Assembly (NCBI GenBank): GCA_946629065.1
Contig: CAMOXK010000004.1
Coordinates: forward strand, 1 to 54,130
Length of the DNA stretch: 54,130 nucleotides
DNA from: an uncultured Clostridia bacterium
GTDB lineage: Bacteria; Bacillota; Clostridia; Oscillospirales; Oscillospiraceae
Direction of reading: 5' to 3'
In this document: piece after piece, positions 41,001-48,260 of the stretch
How positions within the stretch are numbered: position 1 is the stretch's first letter
How the letters are laid out: each line of letters starts with the position of its first letter
Made by a program: the position numbers and the translations under genes
Notes under the pieces: model-generated
Database searches by the model: none
Seen by the model: the letters and a program-made list of their open reading frames with translations, nothing else
Told to the model about the DNA's origin: nothing

Positions 41001-41960
41001 GAAGCGGCGATGCCTGGTTTTGTCCATGGCCTTGCCGAAGGCCATGAGAAGCGCCGGCATGAAGAAGAACACCGTGAGCAGGCTGCAGAGGATGGCCTTG
41101 ATCAGGGTCATGCCCATATCCACGCCCAGACGGAACTGCATGAAGGTCATGGCCGTGAGGCCGGCAATGGTGGTCAGGCTGCTGGCGAAGATCTCCGGAA
41201 TGGAGGCTGTCAGAGCCTTCACCACGGCGTCATGGATATCCAGGCGCTCATGCTCTTCCTTGTAGCGGTTGCAGAAGATGATGGCATAGTCCACCGACAG
41301 GGCCAGCTGCAGCACAATGGCCACGGAGTTGGAGACGAAGGAGATGGTCCCCATCAAAAAGTGGGTGCCGATGTTGATGACGGCCGCCACCATAAAGGTC
41401 AGGATCATCACCGGGATCTCGGCATAGGTGCTGGAGGTGAAGACCAGCACCGCAAGGACCACGATGACCACAAAGATCAGCACGGTCAGCATTTGCTCGG
41501 CCACCAGCTTGGAGAGGCTGAAGCCCACCTCCGTATCAATGGTGACGTCCCGGTCTGCCAGCAGCGTCTTCACCTGCTCCAGCGCCTGTTCGCTGCGCTC
41601 GGAGGCCGCCACGTCCGCAAAGGTCAGGTCGAAGAGCGCGGTATCGTCCTTATAGTGGGAAGCGCTGTCGTCAAACTGGACCAGGACCACGTCCTGGACC
41701 TTGGACAGATCCCCGGACAGGGCTTTGGCGTCCTCCAGACTGATGTCCCTCACCATGACCTTGGCAGTGCCGTAGGTGATGAACTCCTCCTCCATGATGG
41801 CCAGGCCCTGCTTGGCTTCGGCCTCCTCCGGCAGATAGGCGGTGATATCCTCCTCCACCTTGATCCATCGCAAGGAGAACACCGAGAACACGAGCATCGC
41901 CGCGAAGAGCAGAAGGATCCATCTCCTTCTGTCAACCACGAAGCTCGCAAGCCGGGTCAT
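38073..41960 (-). CDS. MMPL/RND-family exporter with long coiled-coil insert
   Basis: 1,295 residues, a duplicated six-helix MMPL exporter. The N-terminal helix (RRRWILLLFAAMLVFSVF) is followed by an outside domain (KVEEDITAYLPEEAEAKQGL), the first membrane bundle (VALILQLALSVDYAIIFCNR-like stretch with SVDYAIIF), a second outside domain, and a second bundle with MGANIDYAIVVSSRYRE near residue 650. Between the second bundle and the last helices, about residues 840-1130 form a low-complexity alpha-helical region of units such as LAEGQAQYDAGMAAYEEG. This resembles the extended coiled coil of YhgE/Pip proteins. A C-terminal bundle of about four helices follows. Proton-driven export of lipids or amphiphiles is the family role (MmpL, HpnN). 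I chose the ATG at 41960, with AGGAG 4 nt upstream; the upstream ATG at 41984 lacks one. Last gene of the operon. Confidence 0.88.
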   Translation of the reverse strand: MTRLASFVVDRRRWILLLFAAMLVFSVFSLRWIKVEEDITAYLPEEAEAKQGLAIMEEEFITYGTAKVMVRDISLEDAKALSGDLSKVQDVVLVQFDDSASHYKDDTALFDLTFADVAASERSEQALEQVKTLLADRDVTIDTEVGFSLSKLVAEQMLTVLIFVVIVVLAVLVFTSSTYAEIPVMILTFMVAAVINIGTHFLMGTISFVSNSVAIVLQLALSVDYAIIFCNRYKEEHERLDIHDAVVKALTASIPEIFASSLTTIAGLTAMTFMQFRLGVDMGMTLIKAILCSLLTVFFFMPALLMAFGKAMDKTRHRRFVPKITPIGKFAYKSRFVMPILLVLLVVGAYLTFSRVHYAYSVDMVPAFRQTEYERSKEEVRETFGHSNVVAVMVPSGDYAAERELLEELKLHPEVKSAMGLADIEAIEGHTITDAVDYTEFQNIAGIDEISAKAVFAYYAAEQGDHRAARENLAGYKASLLDLFLFLHDRVEAGDVELEENQVALIKQLFDQLSMVRGQLMSEHYSRLVLDLNLPVQSEETFRFLDQIHHIAAQYYDSGVVLTGDSVSALGFRDSFAADNAVVGLMSLVLVMLILFFTFKSFGMPLLLILVIQGSIWMNFAIAALKGDYVFFLCYLIVSAIQMGANIDYAIVVSSRYREFRETMDKRDAIIETLNLAFPTIITSGLMMVCAGLLIGFQVSQCIIAGMGYYVGTGTSISLVLILFALPQVLLLGDSFVSATTLHTEKSRFLGFLARNRLRIAGGLLAAAMLFAAATIPLGLHRGASLLKDSQERVGGLLEQTGQLRALAEKLEGEGNDLDSLKYDFAQQLVTDEVGSVQLAEGEQVLAENEELYNSGLAQYNAGAAQLADAQAQYDEGAARLAEAQAQYDAGLAAYNEGLAAYEEGQRQLAEGQAQYDAGMAAYEEGQRQLAEGQAQYDEGLAQYNSAKAALDAVEPLYAVISALQDRADALQEQYDAAIEQGDIASALIIAAELAGVRASLEAQLGGMSLGGLAAQYQEARAQLAAAEQQLAEGKAALDEGYAQAAAAEQQLAEGKAALDEGYARAAEAEQQLAEGERQLAEGKAALDEGYAQLAEGGSQIAEGRQQLNDAHELLEEGGNELEAGRQKLEEGREMLEENLAALNNSLSDLDQLSDEMERLKQGLRLLKSEPGLKDTLSRNAGALETLDAAESYYRGLLQQAENENRSARFGSILMALSLICAVVSLVLANALKKKPLPAAILSAAAGLLSLMALVIWRSRCVMLGGLLPLAALILTICAALFSEFLFRKRRTAED
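38620..39440 (-). repeat. Internal near-identical repeats in the MMPL coiled-coil region
   Basis: Blocks encoding LAEGKAALDEGYA and AEGQAQYDAG(M/L)AAYEEGQRQ recur many times. Two blocks at about 39150-39215 and 39215-39280 are almost the same 66-bp sequence. Copy number could vary by slipped replication. Confidence 0.65.
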
Positions 41961-42045
41961 AAAACTCCTGTTCTCATTGTTCATTTTCGCGAATCACACC
42001 TTCTGTAACTCTCGAACACCGCAGAGGGCGCCCGGCAAAAAAGGT

Positions 42046-43404
42046 TTAGATACTCTCGTCAACGAGCGTACCAATTGCCTTGTCCGGCTGTGCGATTCCC
42101 TTTTCCAGGAACTTCAGCATAAATGCATGGAAGCGCTCCACGTTTTCGCGCGGCGTGTAACCCAATGCATAGCTGTAAGTAGCGCTCATCGTTCCATGGT
42201 TGCTGTCAGGAATAATGAGCATATAAAGCGGAATCGCAGCCCAGCCGTTTGTAACAAACTTGACTGACAGATCAATCAGCCCTTCCCCATGGGTAACGGG
42301 AGGGAAATAGGTGAGCCACGAAGAAAAATAGGTGCCGTTCTCCGGAACCCCATATTTCTCATTCACAGCGCTGATCACTTCACTGTCCACGACCTTGGCA
42401 TAGCGCAGTTCTTCATTCTGAATATCCGACAGCATCAAAACCGCATCCTGGAAAGAGCAGTCATCGGGGATCACAGAGCGAACCAGCTGAGAATCTGCCA
42501 TATTCATACCGCAGTGCTTTTCGAAGAGAGTGGACCGGCAGCAAACCAGGGAGGCGATCGTAACATCATCCGTATTGCTTACACGGCCCTGATAGCTCCG
42601 AAGCGCAAGAAGGAAGAAATTCAGCGGCGCGATATTCAATCTCTTTGCTTCCTTTTCTATCATTTCCCCGAAAGCTGGCTGGAGGGGATAAGAGATCATT
42701 CCTCCTCCGAACTGGGAGAAATCCTGCTTCTTCCCGTATCTCTTTCCCTCAACGAACTCCGGTGCGCCGGCTCCATTAATGGAAGAAAAGCAAGGCTCTG
42801 TATCAAAGTAAGAGCAGAGCTTCTGAAAGCCCTTTTGATAGCGGGGACTGGCATGGAAAGCAAGGTCGTTGTCAATCAGCGGCCACGGCTCAGGTCCCGG
42901 GGACGGAAGCTCTGTGCCGCACAGGAGAGAAGTGTATACTTTGCTGACATAGTGAAGCGTGTAAATGCCCGCATACCCATCCATGATAAAATGCTGGAAG
43001 CAGAAGAAGAGTCCCTGGTGTCCATCCTGATAGTGGAGGATCTTGAACTTATAGAGTTGGATTTCCTCGAAGCTCTCGGGAAATGCATCTCTGTTCCACT
43101 GACGGAAGACCTCTTCAAGATTTGCCTCTTCCTCCTGGGACAGGTCAACCGTTTCGATCGGTTCCGGTTCGTTGCCGCACAAATACTGTACAACATTCCC
43201 GTCTTCCCGTCTTCTGAAGCGAACATTGCAATAGGGCAAACGTTTAACCGATTCCACGATCGCTTTTTTCATGAGTTCTTCATCGATCTCACTTTTGAAG
43301 TCCACAACAGCGATCAAAGAAAGCAGTTCCAGGGTATGAACAAAATCAGCCAGGTTCGCCACCACATTTTGCGCTGCGGTCAACGGGTATTCTTTTTCAT
43401 TCAT
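42046..43404 (-). CDS. Free-standing condensation-domain acyltransferase
   Basis: 452 residues, the size of one NRPS condensation domain (CoA-dependent acyltransferase superfamily) with no adenylation or carrier domain attached. The active-site motif appears as FQHFIMDGYAG near residue 140, that is QHxxxDG. The first His of HHxxxDG is Gln, and the catalytic second His and Asp are kept. The N-terminus (EYPLTAAQNVVANLADF) matches the usual PLTxxQ start. Substrate-tunnel segments such as INDADDVTIASLV appear as SNTDDVTIASLVCCRS. It probably transfers an acyl chain from the adjacent ACP to an amine or alcohol. Sampled lines of this gene are about 47-52% GC against 63% in the ligase gene, so it may have a different origin. 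GGAGG lies 10 nt upstream of the ATG at 43404, 16 nt after ACP. Confidence 0.85.
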   Translation of the reverse strand: MNEKEYPLTAAQNVVANLADFVHTLELLSLIAVVDFKSEIDEELMKKAIVESVKRLPYCNVRFRRREDGNVVQYLCGNEPEPIETVDLSQEEEANLEEVFRQWNRDAFPESFEEIQLYKFKILHYQDGHQGLFFCFQHFIMDGYAGIYTLHYVSKVYTSLLCGTELPSPGPEPWPLIDNDLAFHASPRYQKGFQKLCSYFDTEPCFSSINGAGAPEFVEGKRYGKKQDFSQFGGGMISYPLQPAFGEMIEKEAKRLNIAPLNFFLLALRSYQGRVSNTDDVTIASLVCCRSTLFEKHCGMNMADSQLVRSVIPDDCSFQDAVLMLSDIQNEELRYAKVVDSEVISAVNEKYGVPENGTYFSSWLTYFPPVTHGEGLIDLSVKFVTNGWAAIPLYMLIIPDSNHGTMSATYSYALGYTPRENVERFHAFMLKFLEKGIAQPDKAIGTLVDESI

Positions 43405-43420
43405 TATGCCTTGGCCTCCA

Positions 43421-43645
43421 TCAGACCTTTCCCTCCAGGAACTTGACCAGCTCCCGGATGGTGAAGAGATTGCGCAGCTCCGGCGTCTCGATGGTGATGT
43501 CGAATTCATCCTCTAGGTCGCCCACCATGGTCATGATGTCCAGGGAGTTCATGGCAAGGTCGTCGATGAAGCGGGTCTCGGGGGTGAGGCCGCCTTCCGG
43601 CTCCTCCACATAGTTCAAAAGGATCTCGCAGACTTTTTCGTACAT
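43421..43645 (-). CDS. Acyl carrier protein, operon-specific
   Basis: 74 residues with the four-helix ACP pattern. The phosphopantetheine attachment Ser34 lies in DDLAMNSLDIM, so the usual DSL motif is NSL. Helix II then reads IMTMVGDLEDEFDI, followed by acidic residues that would contact partner enzymes. It lies between the acyl-activating ligase and the condensation-type transferase. It is probably charged by the former and unloaded by the latter; it need not be the housekeeping AcpP. It requires a PPTase encoded elsewhere. AGGAG lies 7-8 nt upstream of the ATG. Confidence 0.92.
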   Translation of the reverse strand: MYEKVCEILLNYVEEPEGGLTPETRFIDDLAMNSLDIMTMVGDLEDEFDITIETPELRNLFTIRELVKFLEGKV

Positions 43646-43685
43646 GATTGTTTCTCCTGTTCTATAGTGTTTTGATCGGTACAGT

Positions 43686-45326
43686 TCAGCGCTTCCCGGC
43701 GGGCTGCGCCAGCAGATAACGCTTGATCTTCATGGTGGTGGTCTTTTCAAAGGGAGTGGAGCGCAGCTTGACCTTCTGGATGTTCTTGCAGGAGGGCATG
43801 CTGCTGTTGAAGAGGCGGATATCCTCCTGCAGGCGCTCCGGCGCATCCGGATAATCCGCAGTGTCCAGGTAAAACTCGCCGGTGACGGCCTTGTCTTCCT
43901 CGTACACGGCAACTTCCTTCACATACTCCAGCCTGCGCAGCTTCTCCTCCAGTTCCTCCGGGGAGACGTTCTTGCCGTTCGCCAGAATGATCAGGTTCTT
44001 CTTCCGCCCGGTGATGAAAAGGAAACCGTCCTTGTCTATGTAGCCGTAGTCGCCGGTCTTGAACCACTCGCCTTCAAAGGCTTCGGCAGTGGCCTCCGGG
44101 TCCTTGTAGTAGCCCAACATCACATTGGTCCCGGCAACATAGATTTCCCCCACGCCTTCCTCGTCGGGATCGGCGATCTTTACCCGGTTGCAGGGCAGGG
44201 GCTTGCCCACGCTGCCGAAGCGGAAGTCGTTGTTGCGGTTCACCGCCACCACCGGGGAGCACTCGGTGATGCCGTAGCCGTTGATGACCGTGATGCCGAA
44301 ATCGTACAGGCCCTTCTGCAGCTTGGGGTCCAGGGCAGCGCCGCCGCAGATGATGGTCTCCAGCTTGCCGCCGAAATGCTCATGGATCCGGCGGAACAGG
44401 CGCTTGCGCAGATCGATGCCGCAGATCATCAATGCCTGGCTCAGGGTGATGGTATGGCGCAGCTTTTTGTCCATGCCCTGCTTCTTGGCGTTGACCCAGA
44501 TGCCGTTATAGAGCATTTCCACCATCAGCGGCACCGCGGAGATGTTCTGGGGTTTGTTCTGGTTCAGATCCTTGACGATGCGCTTCATGCTGCCGCTGAT
44601 ATGGGCGTCCACATTGTAAAGGAAAGCGGCGAACATGGCAGAGGCCCAGGAGAAGGTATGGTTCATGGGCAGGAAGATCTGGGTATTGCGGGCGGTGACG
44701 CACTGGCAGGTGGCCACCACGTCGCTGGCCAGATTTCCGTGGGAGAGCATGACGCCCTTGCTCTTGCCGGAGGTGCCGGAGGTGTAGACGATGCAGGCCA
44801 GGGTATCCGGCGTCACGGTGGTCTCGGCAAAGGAGCGGTCTCCGTCCTGCATGAGATATTCCCCTTCGGTCACATAGGCATCAAACTCATTGATCGTGAA
44901 ATAGAGCATATGGGAGAGATCATCCAGGCTGTGGAAATAATCCGCCACATCGGTATATTTCTTTGAGAAGATGATGGCCTGGCAGCCGCAGTGGCGGATC
45001 AGTTCCGCCAGATCCTCCCGGGGCAGCTCCTTGTCCAGGGGGACCACCACGTTGCCGGTGCTGACGATGGCGAAATAGCTCAGGCACCACTCGGTGGAGT
45101 TCTCGCCCAGCAGGGCGATCTTCGCGTCCCGCAGCTCCTGGTTCAGCAGGAAGGTACCCAGGGCCTCCACCAGATGATGGGCGGACTTGAAGCTGATGGG
45201 CTGGGTATTCCGTTTGCCGCCGTAAAAAATCGTGTTGTTGCCGCCCTGATCCCGCCCGTAGGCGATCAAGTCCCGCAAGGTGGGAACTTCGGCGATCTCA
45301 TAGTACGGATACGGTGCGTTTTTCAT
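43686..45326 (-). CDS. AMP-dependent acyl ligase (acyl-ACP/acyl-CoA synthetase type)
   Basis: 546 residues, full length for the ANL superfamily. Motif A3 is YTSGTSGKSKGVMLSHGNL near 184, A5 is GYGITECSPVV near 351, A7 is FKTGDYGYIDKDGFLFITGR near 421, and the C-terminal catalytic Lys is in TTTMKIKRYLL. It activates a carboxylate as acyl-AMP. In the operon with a free ACP and a condensation protein, loading a fatty or aryl acid onto the ACP is the most economical reading. The specificity cannot be deduced. It is first in the operon, about 75 nt downstream of a strong promoter. GGAGG lies 13 nt upstream of the ATG at 45326, a long spacing. Confidence 0.9.
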   Translation of the reverse strand: MKNAPYPYYEIAEVPTLRDLIAYGRDQGGNNTIFYGGKRNTQPISFKSAHHLVEALGTFLLNQELRDAKIALLGENSTEWCLSYFAIVSTGNVVVPLDKELPREDLAELIRHCGCQAIIFSKKYTDVADYFHSLDDLSHMLYFTINEFDAYVTEGEYLMQDGDRSFAETTVTPDTLACIVYTSGTSGKSKGVMLSHGNLASDVVATCQCVTARNTQIFLPMNHTFSWASAMFAAFLYNVDAHISGSMKRIVKDLNQNKPQNISAVPLMVEMLYNGIWVNAKKQGMDKKLRHTITLSQALMICGIDLRKRLFRRIHEHFGGKLETIICGGAALDPKLQKGLYDFGITVINGYGITECSPVVAVNRNNDFRFGSVGKPLPCNRVKIADPDEEGVGEIYVAGTNVMLGYYKDPEATAEAFEGEWFKTGDYGYIDKDGFLFITGRKKNLIILANGKNVSPEELEEKLRRLEYVKEVAVYEEDKAVTGEFYLDTADYPDAPERLQEDIRLFNSSMPSCKNIQKVKLRSTPFEKTTTMKIKRYLLAQPAGKR

Positions 45327-45400
45327 GGAATCGCAAAAACCTCCGGTGGCGTTCGGGCATATTTCTGCCGCACTACGCCATTTTATTTTATGACCAAAAT

Positions 45401-45429
45401 ATTATATGAATCAACTTTCGTGAAGTCAA
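45401..45429 (-). promoter_or_regulatory. Promoter of the acyl-ligase/ACP/condensation/MMPL operon
   Basis: TTGACT (45429-45424), a 17-nt spacer and TATAAT (45406-45401) form a near-consensus promoter. A second TTGACA lies just upstream (about 45448-45443). An imperfect inverted repeat (ACTTcacgaAAGT) lies in the spacer. The AT-rich leader is about 68 nt. Confidence 0.75.
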
Positions 45430-45500
45430 GAGAACCGGGCTTTTGTCAAAAATTTAATTATTCATATCTGCCCTTCAGCCCACGTTTTGCCACAAAAAAC

Positions 45501-45542
45501 AAACGAAGAGGACTGTAAAAAAGCACACAGTCCTCTTCGTTT
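45501..45542 (-). terminator. Terminator of the 2H-MBL fusion gene
   Basis: A perfect 16-bp stem (AAACGAAGAGGACTGT / ACAGTCCTCTTCGTTT) with a 10-nt loop continues as TTTTTT on the minus strand, 20 nt past the stop codon at 45562. Confidence 0.88.
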
Positions 45543-45561
45543 GTCAGTCGGATGGGAACAC

Positions 45562-46773
45562 TCACGGATCGCACAGGAAAACGGCAGCACCCACATCGTA
45601 GGCCCGGATGCTGTTCCCGTGCACTTCCATCGCCTCTCCTTCCACGCTTCCCTCCAGCACCTGGATGGCGCCGTCGTGCAGCTTGTCGATCAGCTCCGGG
45701 AAAACCGGGAACGAGCCGTGAGAGGGCCAGATCTCATCGAAACGGTCCCGCCAGGCCTGCAGATGCTCCAGGCTGCGGATATACTTCTCCATGTTCCGGA
45801 AACGGCCGAACATAAAGATCCGCCCGTCCTGAATGGGGTCTCCGCTGATCAGGACCCGTCGGGACAGGTCCAGCAGGGCGATGCTCCCCGGGGTGTGTCC
45901 CGGAAGATGGATGACTTCCAGCACCCTTTCGCCAAGGTCGATCCGTTCTCCCTCCCGAACGGGGAGGATCTCCCCCTCCCGTCCCCCGCGGCGGAAGTTC
46001 TCTTCCTCCTCCGGGTGCATATAGAAGGCATCAAACTGGGCATTGCTGCCCACATGATCCATGTCTCCATGGGTGTTCAGCAGGCAGATGGGCAGATTTG
46101 TGAGACCTGAAGCAATGTCCCGGGCGTTGTGAACGCTCCGGCCGGAGTCCACCAGCAGCGCACGCTCCGTTCCCGTAAGCAGGAAAAAGCGCACGCCGCT
46201 GTCCTCGATACGCCAGGAGTCCCGGTCGATCTGTATGATCTGATATTTCATATTGTAATCTCCTTCTCCCGAGGCTTCTGCCTCAATGCGGCCCAGCTCC
46301 TTGTAGATCATCCCATTCTTGCCGCGATCGGAGCGCATAAGGGAAATCGCCTCCACCCGCATGGCGGCAGGCGCGATCCCGATCCCCGCGGCATCTCGCG
46401 AGGCCTTTCGCACCAGGGTGATGTGGGGAGAAAAGCGCTTGCGGTCAAAGGGGATGCAGTTCTCGGCCAGGGCGCGGCGCACCCGGCGCGCCACCGCATT
46501 CAGCGCGGCGGAATCCTGCAGGCCCGCCCACCAGAGATCGCCGAAGCGCCCGATCCCTTCCAGTGTAAGTGCGAAGGGCCTGAAGCTCACGGTGCTCAGG
46601 GCATCCAGCACCGGCTCCGCCCGGGGTAGGTCTCCGATGAAGGCCAGGGTCAGGTGGAGATTTTCCTCCGGGCTGTAATTTCCCCGCAGGCCGCGCTCGT
46701 ACATGACGTTCTGGGCCTCGATGAGGGAAGTTTTCATTTCGTTAGACAGCAGGATCGCGATAAACAGTCTCAT
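45562..46773 (-). CDS. Fusion: 2H RNA cyclic-phosphodiesterase and MBL-fold hydrolase
   Basis: 403 residues in one uninterrupted frame. Residues 1-174 are a ThpR-type 2H phosphoesterase with HLTLAFIGDLP near 40 and the second motif SPHITLVRKAS near 125. Residues 175-403 are an MBL hydrolase with NTHGDMDHVGSN (HxDxDH) near 245, LPGHTPGSIALL and SGDPIQDG, and WPSHGSFPV near 350. At 46251 there is an ATG preceded by GAAGGAG at 46258-46264, a strong ribosome site inside the frame. A separate 229-residue MBL protein could therefore also be made. The 2H start at 46773 lacks a clear ribosome site. Probably two formerly adjacent genes whose stop codon was lost. The MBL substrate is unknown. Confidence 0.82.
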   Translation of the reverse strand: MRLFIAILLSNEMKTSLIEAQNVMYERGLRGNYSPEENLHLTLAFIGDLPRAEPVLDALSTVSFRPFALTLEGIGRFGDLWWAGLQDSAALNAVARRVRRALAENCIPFDRKRFSPHITLVRKASRDAAGIGIAPAAMRVEAISLMRSDRGKNGMIYKELGRIEAEASGEGDYNMKYQIIQIDRDSWRIEDSGVRFFLLTGTERALLVDSGRSVHNARDIASGLTNLPICLLNTHGDMDHVGSNAQFDAFYMHPEEEENFRRGGREGEILPVREGERIDLGERVLEVIHLPGHTPGSIALLDLSRRVLISGDPIQDGRIFMFGRFRNMEKYIRSLEHLQAWRDRFDEIWPSHGSFPVFPELIDKLHDGAIQVLEGSVEGEAMEVHGNSIRAYDVGAAVFLCDP

Positions 46774-46826
46774 ATCATTTCAAAGGATCTGGGGATCATG
46801 TTGTTTCCATGCTTCCTCTTGCTGAA

Positions 46827-46855
46827 AGCATACAGCAGAAACTGCAAATTGTCGA
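46827..46855 (-). promoter_or_regulatory. Promoter of the 2H-MBL fusion gene
   Basis: On the minus strand TCGACA (46855-46850) and TATGCT (46832-46827) are 17 nt apart. The remaining region up to 46984 shows nothing further. Confidence 0.45.
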
Positions 46856-46984
46856 CATCTGCAGAGAAAAAATGCATTTCCGGCAGCGCAAACCGAATTG
46901 AGACGCAGCCCTGCGCCGAAATCATATTCCGGTGCGGGCTGCTGTCAGCGCTTGCGCGGTGTTCCGCTTCCGTCAGGCTTGCAT

Positions 46985-48196
46985 CTATGGAAGCGCGGTT
47001 CCGGTCAGCTCCACGCTCGTGCAATCGTTGAATTTTGCAAACCGGGTCAGGCATCGATCCAGTGCGCTTTGCATTTTTTTCGTCAGGCGGACGCCGGGTT
47101 CCAGCCAGATCTTTTTCACCCGGAGGACCTTGTCCCTGCGGTCGGCAACCGCGTCGATCCGGCCGATGAAGTTCTCGCCCCAGAGGATCGGCAAGGTATA
47201 AGCGCCGTACTTTCTCTTCTCCGCCGGCGTATAGATTTCCCAGGAATAAGAGAAGCCCCATACCGCGGCGATCAGCGCCTTATCCCAAAGCAGAGGATCC
47301 AGCGGCGCGAGAAATTCCATCCGTGACTTCCTGTCAAGTCTTCCCGCCAGAACCTCCCCCAGCAGGGCGTCATCCTCTGCCCGGTAATAAAACAGCGTCT
47401 TGATGCCTTCCACCCGGGCTGGCAGAATGGCACCGGATGCCTCCAGCGAGGAAATGATCTCCCTGCGCTGCTCCGCCTTCATGGGGATCCCCAGAAAGGC
47501 GGGGGAATTCCTGTTCCAGAGTAAGCCCACCGCACCGATCCGCCGCAGGACCCGCCAGCGGAGAAAGCTTTCTTCGTCCTCCCAGGGTGGCGCAGCCGAC
47601 AGCAGCGCCGGGTCCAGGTGCCGCTCAGCCAGATCATAGAACTTGCGGGAACCGCTCTTGTGGTGGATGATGAGCGTCCCGTCGGTATAAAGCTGCTCCA
47701 GTACGGAACGGGCCGCCTTCGATTTCTCGTGCCAGTTCCCGCTCCAATGCATGGAGGAGTGCCAGAAGATCTCCCCCTCCAGGGGAAGCGTGTCGCTGGA
47801 GACCGGGCCATTCGCCCGGATATTAGAAATGGCCTCCCGCTCCAGCTCTTGAAGTCCCGGAAAACCGGCTCCATGCACGCGGCTCCGCTCCCGGTATGGC
47901 GCAAAACAGGGCCAATCCTCTGCGGGCCAGATCGAAAGCTCCTTGTCCGCGTAGTCAACCAGCAGACGATCCCGGTACAGCAAGTCCTCCAGCATGGTCT
48001 TTCGGAAGCCCTTTACCCGGGACTGGAGTGTCAGCTCTGCATTCTTGCCGCACACATCCACAGGATCAAACTGAATGCACCCTGCCTGCCGGACATAGTC
48101 ACAGGCCCCTGCCTTGCCGCAGAAATGATAGCTGCCCAGCAATCCCTGTTTGGCAAGGAGGAACTGCCGCGCCTGCTCTTTTGTGATTTCCGTCAT
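46985..48196 (-). CDS. AlkX/YcaQ-like DNA glycosylase (HTH_42 family)
   Basis: 403 residues with the tandem winged-helix architecture of the HTH_42/DUF1006 family. The characteristic catalytic motif QxD is present as IQFDPVDV with Gln42 and Asp44; E. coli YcaQ has QxD, whereas AlkZ/Azl proteins have QxQ. WSGNWHEKSKAARSVLEQLY, RRIGAVGLLWNRNSPAFLG and the C-terminal WGENFIGRIDAVADRRDKVL are further family landmarks. Such enzymes unhook interstrand DNA crosslinks or remove bulky alkyl lesions. A possible ribosome site (GAAAT) is weak before the ATG at 48196. It lies upstream of the 2H-MBL gene with its own orientation and no coupling. Confidence 0.85.
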   Translation of the reverse strand: MTEITKEQARQFLLAKQGLLGSYHFCGKAGACDYVRQAGCIQFDPVDVCGKNAELTLQSRVKGFRKTMLEDLLYRDRLLVDYADKELSIWPAEDWPCFAPYRERSRVHGAGFPGLQELEREAISNIRANGPVSSDTLPLEGEIFWHSSMHWSGNWHEKSKAARSVLEQLYTDGTLIIHHKSGSRKFYDLAERHLDPALLSAAPPWEDEESFLRWRVLRRIGAVGLLWNRNSPAFLGIPMKAEQRREIISSLEASGAILPARVEGIKTLFYYRAEDDALLGEVLAGRLDRKSRMEFLAPLDPLLWDKALIAAVWGFSYSWEIYTPAEKRKYGAYTLPILWGENFIGRIDAVADRRDKVLRVKKIWLEPGVRLTKKMQSALDRCLTRFAKFNDCTSVELTGTALP

Positions 48197-48260
48197 GGCT
48201 CGTATTCTCCGTTCTCAAATCCTCCGGCTCCCGACAGACCAACAGGCTGCGTCCCTCCTG

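Noticed and set aside
38625-42008. A 1,127-codon open frame on the plus strand opposite the MMPL gene
   Set aside because: It has a biased, histidine/glycine/leucine-rich composition typical of an antisense shadow of GC-rich codons, no ribosome site, and no recognisable domain. The MMPL gene has clear family motifs.
42046-45326. Calling the ligase/ACP/condensation genes a nonribosomal peptide synthetase
   Set aside because: There is no amino-acid adenylation module fused to a carrier, no multimodular protein and no thioesterase. The parts are single stand-alone proteins, closer to lipid assembly.
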